DNA of 64,000 bases from Salvator merianae (Eukaryota > Chordata > Lepidosauria > Squamata > Teiidae), in NCBI GenBank assembly GCA_003586115.2, contig QVOM02000101.1:29667289-29731288 (forward strand), written 5' to 3'. Shown here in pieces: positions 55,889 to 64,000 of the stretch (the first letter of the stretch is position 1; the number at the start of each line of letters is the position of its first letter). The position numbers and the translations under genes were made by a program. The notes beneath the pieces were generated by a model. The model was not told the DNA's origin. It searched no databases and saw only the letters and a list, made by a program, of their open reading frames with translations.

Positions 55889-57708
55889 GCGACAGAGACA
55901 TACTAAGCTACTCAATCCTTAAATACCGAATAATCTTTGGTGCACTTATTTCTTCTTCGTCTTCTTCTTTGTTTGGATTGTGGCCAAGAAGTGCACAGCC
56001 TTAAGAAAGCTAAAATGTTCCTCAGGCAAGTGCATTCCTCCTATGTCACGTGTCCTCTTAGGAGGGATCTGCACAACAACCATACCGGCTCTTCCCTTTA
56101 CATTCAAGATTAGTGCTATTCTTTAATGTGAAGGTGTTCTGTTTGCACTCTACTTCCCCCAGGCAAGTCAAAGATCAACTTTGGTCTGACAGTGGGAGGG
56201 TGGAGTCTTTGAACCTAGGAAATGACTCCATGGGTCATTCTCTGTGTTAGAAGATTAGGAACACTGCCTCTTCCTCTTTCCTCAAGGAAAAAAAAAATGC
56301 TCTGATCTTAAGTGAGAAAGGAGGAGGCAGCCTCTCGTTCCACCTTCTGAGTAAAGATCAAAGCCATGCAGATGGTGCAGTCTTCCTCTGCATTGAATGT
56401 GCAACAAGGAGGCAGTGCCACCTAGCCTAAAATTGCCAGAACACTATGAATTCTGGTAAGAGAAACATAGTTTAGACAATCAGAAAGTTAGTGTACCAAG
56501 AAGCCCATTTTTATCCTCCTCTGTTGATCCATCATTGCCGTACAGATCTGGATTTCATTCTCATACATTGATTCACATCATCCTAGACACACTGCTGTTA
56601 ACAATTCCCACTGTAAAAGAAAGCAAATGGATATATTTCAGACACTAAGCCCGTTGTTTTCTGCTTGCATTATTCTTTGTGTTCTTGTTCTCTTTCTCTT
56701 TATTTTTATTTGCACTATAACTAAGTTGGTTTTTTTTCACATCATTCTTCTTAGAAAATGAAATAATCAAATAAAATACTGCACATTTAGAATAAAGAAC
56801 CAATACACATACTTGTCTCTGAGATGCGTGCAAAGAGACTATTATAGGCAGCACAACTTCAGGCTAAAGTCTTTGTCACCATGCCAAAGTGATCTACCTT
56901 TGTTATTAATTCAAAATAAAATAAAATCATGGCATATTTTTGATACCATTTCATTTGTAATCATATGCTTAAATTAGTTATTATATTAGTGATGCACAGA
57001 CATATATAAAGCTACATCACTTGTAATTTTGTTTCAATTTGTTGTACTTTTCTGGTAAATATAATACAATTTAAGATTGCATCTTATTTTCATTGTCTTT
57101 CTGCTATCGCTTGCAATCCCATTTAGTTTTAGAACTCAGACAGCCAGTATCTTAGGAGAAACCTGGAGTAGTACCTTTAGCAAACAATTATATCAAATTA
57201 TGTGTCCTATATGCTTTTAAAAGTGTTTAAAACTGTATTTTTTTCAAGTCACAAACAATTATATAGATACAGATGCAGAGATATAGCTGTAATACTGTTA
57301 AAATATTTTAAGGTCCTTACAGCTGGGAATAATCCATAAATTGTGTCAGTTACTGACTTTTTTATTATTACTATTAAACAATGTCATATTCCCCCAAACT
57401 GCGTATCACATTCCAGGACTGATGAACAAGCATAAAGTGTCTATTGAGCCCTAGCCCAAAATAGTTGTCCTTGAAAACATCAAATGCTTGTCTTATATTC
57501 TCACTCAATGAGCAGAATAGTCATCCCTCTTATTAACATCATTATCTTCAGCATGGTCAGACAAAAGCAATTCCCCTTGTATTGCAGTTTGCTAAAGTGC
57601 AATTTTCCCTGTACACAGTCTGCAAAATGCAATTTCCTTCATTTAATGCAATCATAGAAACTTGAAATTACATGATTTGGCCTGTGTGGCAACACTGTCT
57701 TACATTAG
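55889..57708. other. Unassigned A+T-rich stretch
   Basis: No transposon or gene recognised. The minus frame at 56645-56854 is lysine/asparagine-rich low complexity. Confidence 0.4.
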
Positions 57709-57954
57709 GGCTGCCTCTCCACTTATTGGCCAATGTGGCTCGGTAATGTGCTTGTGGAGGAGGCACCACAATCTACCTGAAAAAAGATGACTCTGTTCCA
57801 GCATTTGCAAGCACAAAGGCTTCACCTTTGTTTAGGGCAGCAAATTGTGCCCTGCAAAAATGATGTCTTTTGTCTGTGAGTTTGCCCAGCAATGGGAGTG
57901 CCACAATCACCACAAGGCACTTTCTGCCCCTGTGAGTGGAGAAGGTGGTAGCAG
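57709..57954 (-). mobile_element. MITE family C, copy 6
   Basis: Left end GGCTGCCTCTCCACTTATTGG fits the family TIR. The right end GTGAGTGGAGAAGGTGGTAG is an imperfect partner. The body is the reverse complement of copy 5 (54876-55139). The minus frame at 57773-57961 is an artefact. Confidence 0.6.
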
Positions 57955-58496
57955 AAGGCACATTACTGGGTGCTTTCTATGATATGTGGGAACACAGTCT
58001 AGGTCTCCCTTCCACAATGCCCTTGATTTAACACTGGCAAGTTTTCCATAGGGGGAAATTACTTGCTTAAAACAGTTTTTCACTGCATGGCAGTTTATAT
58101 GAGACAAACCACAGTGTCAAATAAGGAAACCAGTATGTCTATTCTATTAATGGCCCTGAGAAGTAGAAACTTTACTCCCCTTCTAAAGATCTACCATGCT
58201 GTTGGAAATGGCAGGTTACAAAGTTTTGAGTACAAAAGGGAACAGCGATGTCAGGCAAGGATTGGTGTCCAAATGGAGAAAACTTTATCTTTCAACCCTT
58301 CTGCCATAATTCACACGTTCCTCTGTCCATGATCCCTGTAGTGCAAAAAGTATGGATCTTTAAAAAGGAAGCTTCTCATCTCTAACCATTAGTGAAAGAT
58401 GGCAAAATAAAGCATCTTGGAAAATTTGATTCGGATGGAAGTGATGAGTGGTTGAAACTGGTGATTGGATATAGAAGCAGGTAAGTGCTCTAACAT
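57955..58496. other. Unassigned stretch
   Basis: Nothing recognised. Confidence 0.4.
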
Positions 58497-58504
58497 CTTT
58501 ACAG

Positions 58505-58831
58505 TTTGGATGTGCACAAAAAAAAATGTTTTCAATTCATTTTCAAAACAAAAAAAATGCATTTTTACTTTGTCAGTGAATTTCATTGTTGAAAAATGCA
58601 TTTTTCACATTCATTTTCACATTTTTCACAATTTCCCATGGAAAATGCCATTGAAAATGCCATTTTCATTGTTTAGAGAAAAATGTGAAAAATGTGAAAA
58701 TTCTATGAATTTCACTTTTCGTTTTTGATCAAAAACTGTAAGCGCAAAAAAAATCATTTTCGTTTCAATGTGAAAATTTATGAAAATGATTTTTTTTAAT
58801 GAATTTTCAAATACAAATTTGCACATCCCTA
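58505..58831. mobile_element. AT-rich hAT-like MITE (family A) with 8-bp TSD
   Basis: Ends TTTGGATGTGCACAAA and TTTGCACATCCCTA. Flanks CTTTACAG (58497-58504) and CTTTACAA (58832-58839) match in 7 of 8. The interior holds inverted TTTTCA/TGAAAA words (ATGGAAAATGCCATT near 58638). Frames on both strands are artefacts of the palindromic body. Confidence 0.85.
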
Positions 58832-58839
58832 CTTTACAA

Positions 58840-61469
58840 TTTTCCAAAGTTCCCCAGCATGGTAACGGCAGACTAAGTGGACAGTTAGACCAGAAGGTGT
58901 ACTACCAGCATGGGTCAGGATGATCAATCACATTGTTAGTATGCCTCCATGTGAGAACTCTTGTGCTATGCTAGTGATAAGTCTCAGTAGCAGGCAGACA
59001 TGTTAGTGGTGGCAGAAGTCAACAGTGCACTTCAGACAGTGGCATATGGAGGTGGTCAGTTGTCAATCCATTTCCACATTCTATTGGTGATCACCACTGG
59101 GATCATCCCTGATAACACAGATTCATTCTCAGCTACCCATTCCTCTCAAACTTATAGTATAGACCTTCATTTAAAAATGAGACTAGCTGGTACTTGTTTG
59201 TGCAATAAGGATGGGGAAAACCTGTAGATTTGTTGAAATGGTACCCCAGGAAGCATGGGAAGTCATCAGGTATAACATAACCTACAATTAGCAATATTCA
59301 GAAAACCACAGATAAGGAAAAATAACACCCCCAAGCAGTTCACAGGTTAGATTTCAAAACTGTGAGAGACACACTGAAATGACTGTCGGAAGTGATTTCT
59401 TGTGTTGCATTGCAATTTATGGGAGCTCTGCACATCCTGATTGCCTGATATATACCAATAATTGCAAGTGTCCCCAAAGACTGTAATTTTTCCTAATGTT
59501 GTTTCATTTCATGAGCAACAAGCCTCGTCATTTGTTTAATACAGTAAATTTTGTCCAAAATTGTTCCCAAGATATCTCAAAAGTACTACGCATTGACATT
59601 TCCATTTTTTCTCTCTCTCTCTTTAGAAGCAAGATAAATTTTCTTTTCATATGTACAGTAGTTTTCTGCATATAGCAACAAAACAGTTATTAAAGGCACC
59701 TATCATTTGAGTTGGGAAGAGGGAAGTCAGCCAGGTTATTGTTGCAAAGCTGACTACAGACTTTAAAAACAAGTTTGTCATATGCGTGGCATCCCAGGAT
59801 AAAAGCAAGTTATCCGATATGACATATATTACTGCAGTAACCTTAAGTGCCTCTGATACTATAAGGTAAGGAATATGCTCCACTGTTATCCAAGTCATTT
59901 AATGACAATGCACTTGTACAATGGCTATATTTATTGAGCTAGCAGCATCAGTTTTAGTGTGTCACTTGGATTTGTTGCTGAGCTTGCGTGGCACAGTGAG
60001 TAAAAATTTGTTCGTTGTTATCAACCTCTATAAATAAACGACCTGCTAAATTCTATCTGAACTGCAGATTCTCTGATGGATATAAAGGCTATGAGGCTGA
60101 GCAGAATAAAGTCTGGTCTTAAATAGGTTACAGTTTTTTGTATGATACATTTTAAGAATGCCAAACCAAGAGTGTATCCCATATATTCAAAACTTTTTAA
60201 AATCTTCCAATATTCATGGACAGCTTCTAAAACATATCAGTATCATCTTGTCTTATCTCTTCCACTGGGATGCATTAAATTTGGGATTTATTGCCCATTT
60301 TCTTTTCCTCACTGCATTGCCAGCCAAAAGCTTAAGGGATCAAGGACAGTATAATGTAAGCTGGATAGGATTTTACTAGATAGTTTGGCTACAAAGAAAT
60401 GATGATGAGATGGTATGATAATAATATAAAGCTGCCATTAAGCACCTTATTGAAATTCACATGAATTTATGGCCCCATCCCAATACTTGCAATGTAAGAA
60501 AACATGTACTTTAAAATGATTGTGTTAACTGCTGCATTCCTGCATAAACTATAGGTATCATCCAGCACAGTTAGACCCTTTCAAATTGCACTTACAAGAA
60601 CACTTACTTCAGTGTAAACCCCATTTAACTCACTTTAGGATAATCACGTACAAGCACACCCTGCACATCTTATTAACTTCAACTAGAAAGTTAAGTATAT
60701 TCATTTCAATTAGTGTTGCAAGGATTTTACTCTGACATTTTAGATGTGATGCCAAGGGCAATGTTCAGTATTAGATAATAGTCAATGGAGCTGTTTCAAC
60801 ACTATAACAATTCAGATTCAATGCACTAACAGTAGCACTTGGCATCCTATATGGCAAAGAGGAAGAGAATCATGTAAGGAACAATCAGATCCATTCTTTT
60901 ATAAGTTAATGTTGTAAGAAGATTTCCAAGGAACCATAATTAGCAATCTTAAATTGTTTCAAAATAATTGCCTTGTGAACCCAATTTAGTTGCCCTCTGC
61001 AGTAACAAATTATACTAATCAAAAATAGTTATGCAAATAGCCTGGAGGCAAGAACTAGGTAATACATGAAATGCATACTTTGTTTTGTTTTGCTTTGCTT
61101 TGTTTTTCTGAAAACTTTACATAGCAGCCACACTTGGGAGAAGATGGGAGGTAATAAAAATGCCATCTGTGATGTCCAAAACATCTTTTCTGCTTAATAA
61201 AAAATGTAACCGTAATCTTCATTTTCCTTCACAGAAGACTCAATCCATCATGGCACCATGCTATCAAGCATCCTAGTTTCGTGGGACTCCTATCTATGAA
61301 AGTCCTGTTGGAACAGACAAATAATTTCCTAATTCAGAAATCTGTGCTCACCATAGCCAACCCAACCCCTTTTGGAAGCATGCATGGCATCACAGATCAA
61401 GAAGTATCACCACAGCGTACATCCACAATCATCATCATCATCATCGGACAGTAACATGCTAGAGATAAT
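58840..61469. other. Long stretch with no recognised repeat
   Basis: About 2.6 kb with no transposon signature besides a short ATC tract (61429-61445) and a TTTTG/CTTTG patch at 61080-61105. Frames of 70-83 codons overlap on both strands without domains. Confidence 0.4.
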
Positions 61470-62640
61470 AAGAAAGTGACATCAAAATAATGATGTTAAT
61501 ATTATAATATCCTTATGCAAATCAATGATGTGACCATATCTAGAACACTGTGTGCACTTTTGGTCATCAACTCTCAAAAAGAGTATAGCAGCGTTGGAGA
61601 AGGTTCAGAGAAGATTAACTTAGAAGAGCAAGGGACTAGGAGAGCTTCCCTATGAAAAAAGGTCACAACATTTGGGACTTTTTTACCCTAGGAAGGAGAT
61701 GAGTGGGGGAAGGCATTGTTGACAATTCCCAAATCCAGGTAAATGAGGAGCTGTAGAAAGAAACTCTAAATCTCACAGAAAAGAGACTTCAGAAATAAAG
61801 ACACAGACAAAGTACTTTTTGGCCAAAAAGGACCAGCACCCCTCTCACAGAGATAAGTGTGGTGCTTTACTAATAAATTGTAGTTGTTTTATACACTCTT
61901 TGCTCTCCATCCAATCAAAAGTAATATTCCAAACATCCAGGAAAAAAAAAAAAAAAAAAAGTTCCTGTCCTATTTAAGTTTTGTGACTGACCTAGACACG
62001 GAGTCTGCATTTGGTTAAGTGTCAAACTTTAATCCCTGAGAAGGTTGTTTTATCTGCTACTGCTTTTTTATCTGCTAAACACAGTAAAACCTCACGCAGC
62101 ATTTGCTTTTACTAAAGCAGGCCCAATATTTGTGTAATTGTGTAATTTGTGCAATTAATCAAATTAATATTGATATATTTCCTTCATTATATATCTTGAT
62201 CATAATTTAAAGGCTTCAACATGATTGAAGCGTATGGGATTATGCATGGTACGAACAAAGTGACTAGTGAGAAGTTTTTCTCCCTTTCCCAAACTACTAG
62301 AACCAAAGGTCATCAATGAAGCTGAATCTTGAACCAATCAAGACAGACAAAATATTTATTTATTTACTTTACACCATGCACAATTTAGTTGGAATTTGTT
62401 CCTATGTGTTGAAGTGCTGGCTACTAGCTTGGGTAGGTTCAAAAATGGTTTGGATCAATTAATGGAAGTCGAGACTATCAATGGCTATTAGCCTTGATAG
62501 CAGTAAGAGTTGGTGCATCCCTGAAGTATAGCTGCTGGTAACTTGCAAATAGAGCAAGTTGTGTACTTATGTCCTGCTGACAGGTTTCCTTGTACAGCTG
62601 GTTTGCTACTGTGAAAAAATACTTGTGCTCCAGAATTTTT
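61470..62640 (+). pseudogene. CR1-type LINE 3' end, split by an LTR-like insertion
   Basis: 61517-61620 reads, with one internal stop, PYLEHCVHFWSSTLKKSI then LEKVQRR, the conserved C-terminal region of CR1 ORF2 (established family feature). It continues to about 61716 (LPYEKR-like, LGLF-like). After the insertion, 62223-62640 resumes with GATTATGCATGGTACG, AAGTTTTTCTCCCTTTCC, ACTACTAGAACC and the 3' UTR words GACTATCAATGGCTATTAGCC and TTATGTCCTGCTGACAGGTTTCC. All segments are in family order. Confidence 0.85.
61717..62218. mobile_element. LTR-like insertion (502 bp) in the CR1 element
   Basis: Begins TGTTGACAATTCCC and ends AAGGCTTCA, giving TG..CA ends. The flanks GCAT (61713-61716) and ACAT (62219-62222) are a possible 4-bp duplication with one mismatch. 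CR1 sequence is continuous across it. It contains AATAAA at 61872-61877 and a poly-A tract at 61942-61960. Length and ends fit a solo LTR; lineage and strand are undetermined, and it does not resemble the 1.3 kb LTRs at 23182 and 45639. Confidence 0.6.
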
Positions 62641-64000
62641 TCTTAAAAATAATCTCAAATGCTAACATTAGTATATTATAGGCCTGCATTTCATGATCTC
62701 TCTGCAAAAGATCTCTCTCAAATGTTTGGCATAAAGATGAGTTGTTAGGCGTAGGATCAAGAATCAATACTCAGTTTTAAGTGAGTATCCTAACACAATG
62801 AGTATCCTAACACCTGAATGGCAGTGATTGTAGGTTAGTGGTAAAGCAAACTGCCCAGAAAACAGAGGGTACTAACTTGCTAGTACTTGGCAACACCAAT
62901 GCATGAATAAGTGTTATCGTAACTGAATTAAACAACAAGGGTAGAACGAGCATTAGAAGTTGTAGGACAATAAGGACATTGCTAGGATGGAATGGGCTCT
63001 GGATAAAATGATGTGCCTCCCATATGATGGAGATGCACAGAGTTTAATAGTAAATAAAAGTAGGATCTGTACAGCATCCTAATGACACTACGAGTGTACT
63101 TGAAGAGTGTGGGGTCTACATGACCCTGTACTCACTTATCAAGCAGCCTGGCATAAGCACTGTTAACAACATTTTGATGAAAGAGTGAGGCAAAGCATTC
63201 TAACAGCACTTTCTCCTGCTCTTCTGTTGTGCCATCACTACTGCTGAAGCTGTGTACTTAGCTGTTCTGGTTATTATCGGCAATTAACATAGCCCTGTTT
63301 TCTCAAACACAGAAAATCTCTGAATTCCAGGCCCAATTCCGGTGTTTAAGAAAAGAGCCCTGGTTGGAAACATCAAAGCTGGGGAATGAATGTTCTCCAG
63401 CTGTGATGTTTGCATAGGCAGGAGGGGTGGCATGTATGTGAGCAGCACACTTGTTGCTGTAAAGGCTAGAACGCTTTCTTGTTCATGTAGCTCCTGACAA
63501 ACACTGAGCTCATGAACCAAAGTCTGCGGCTGCTTTTACACCTTTAATTTTTTGTTGCATCAGGCAGTCCCTAGTTCTCAGGGATCACACCTCTGAATGC
63601 CTATCCGCCCTTGATCAGCTTCATTTTGCCCTTTATTCATACTAATATTCAGATTTGTCCTGGTCTCAATCCACTTCTGAGCAACCCCCCTGCTCTGTTC
63701 TTTAGACTATTGGGAGTGGTGTCAATGGCCATGGAGGAAGATATTACCTCTTCCTCACTAAACAATTCTGTGTTTGGGGGAGGTTTGAGGGAAAAGTAAC
63801 ATCTGGGGGGAAGGGAATTATGCAGCTTATTCTCCACCTCTAGATAAAATCCATGGTGGTATGTTAATCTAGAACAGGGAGGAATGTGGTCTTCCTCATG
63901 ATTTTCTGCTCCTTTCCAGAGGTCCCTGGACCACTGGTAGACCTGTTAAAATAGATCTACTGGTATTTGGTCTAGGTGGCCCTTTTGCAGCCTAGAAGGG
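62641..64000. other. Unassigned stretch; possible MITE start at the window end
   Basis: Nothing firm is recognised. At 63979 GGCCCTTTTGCAGCC resembles a family H or D terminus and might begin an element beyond the window. Confidence 0.35.

Noticed and set aside
62825..62890. Second tRNA-derived SINE head (TTAGTGGTAAAGCA)
   Set aside because: Only an A-box-like word is present; no B box follows at the right distance.

Overview
The window looks like nuclear DNA of a non-avian reptile, most probably a squamate (lizard or snake). The basis is the mixture of old transposons that I can recognise: LINE families L2, CR1 and L1, a probable RTE/BovB fragment, a Ty3/Gypsy fragment, a tRNA-derived SINE head, several families of non-autonomous DNA transposons, and many long microsatellites. 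This taxonomic call is inference. I see no intact protein-coding gene, no rRNA or tRNA gene and no CRISPR. The long open frames that exist are either LINE/Gypsy remnants or by-products of repeats, so the window reads as intergenic or deep intronic DNA.

Layout. 1-682 is the right part of a GC-rich hAT-like element built of tandem fold-back units. 0.7-3 kb holds an L1 remnant, a fragment of a 1.2 kb repeat, a 3-bp-TSD MITE and an AT-rich hAT MITE. 3-10 kb is low-identity DNA with CR1 tails and microsatellites. 10.3-11.5 kb is a full copy of the 1.2 kb repeat (second full copy at 31.9-33.0 kb). 11.9-17.6 kb has an L2 scrap split by a palindrome, MITEs, a Ty3/Gypsy RT-RNase H remnant and low-complexity DNA. 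17.7-20.2 kb is the longest stretch with no recognised repeat. 20.2-28.9 kb is crowded: L2 tail, a complete GC-rich hAT element with a perfect 8-bp duplication, an LTR inserted into a MITE end, a probable BovB scrap, a second GC-rich hAT element and two copies of a CpG-rich element. 37.5-40.1 kb is the best-preserved retrotransposon, a broken L2-type LINE with a readable reverse transcriptase. 45.6-46.9 kb is a second copy of the LTR. 49.3-53.2 kb is an older L2 split by several younger insertions. 61.5-62.6 kb is a CR1 end split by another LTR-like insertion.

The informative part is the nesting. Several elements sit inside others with readable target-site duplications, so an order of insertion can be inferred: L2 and CR1 oldest, then 3-bp-TSD MITEs and hAT MITEs, with LTR insertions into a MITE and into the CR1, and CpG-rich elements apparently youngest. 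I did not find a convincing new functional system. The most unusual structure is the fold-back array at 1-682, where one unit carries its loop in the opposite orientation.
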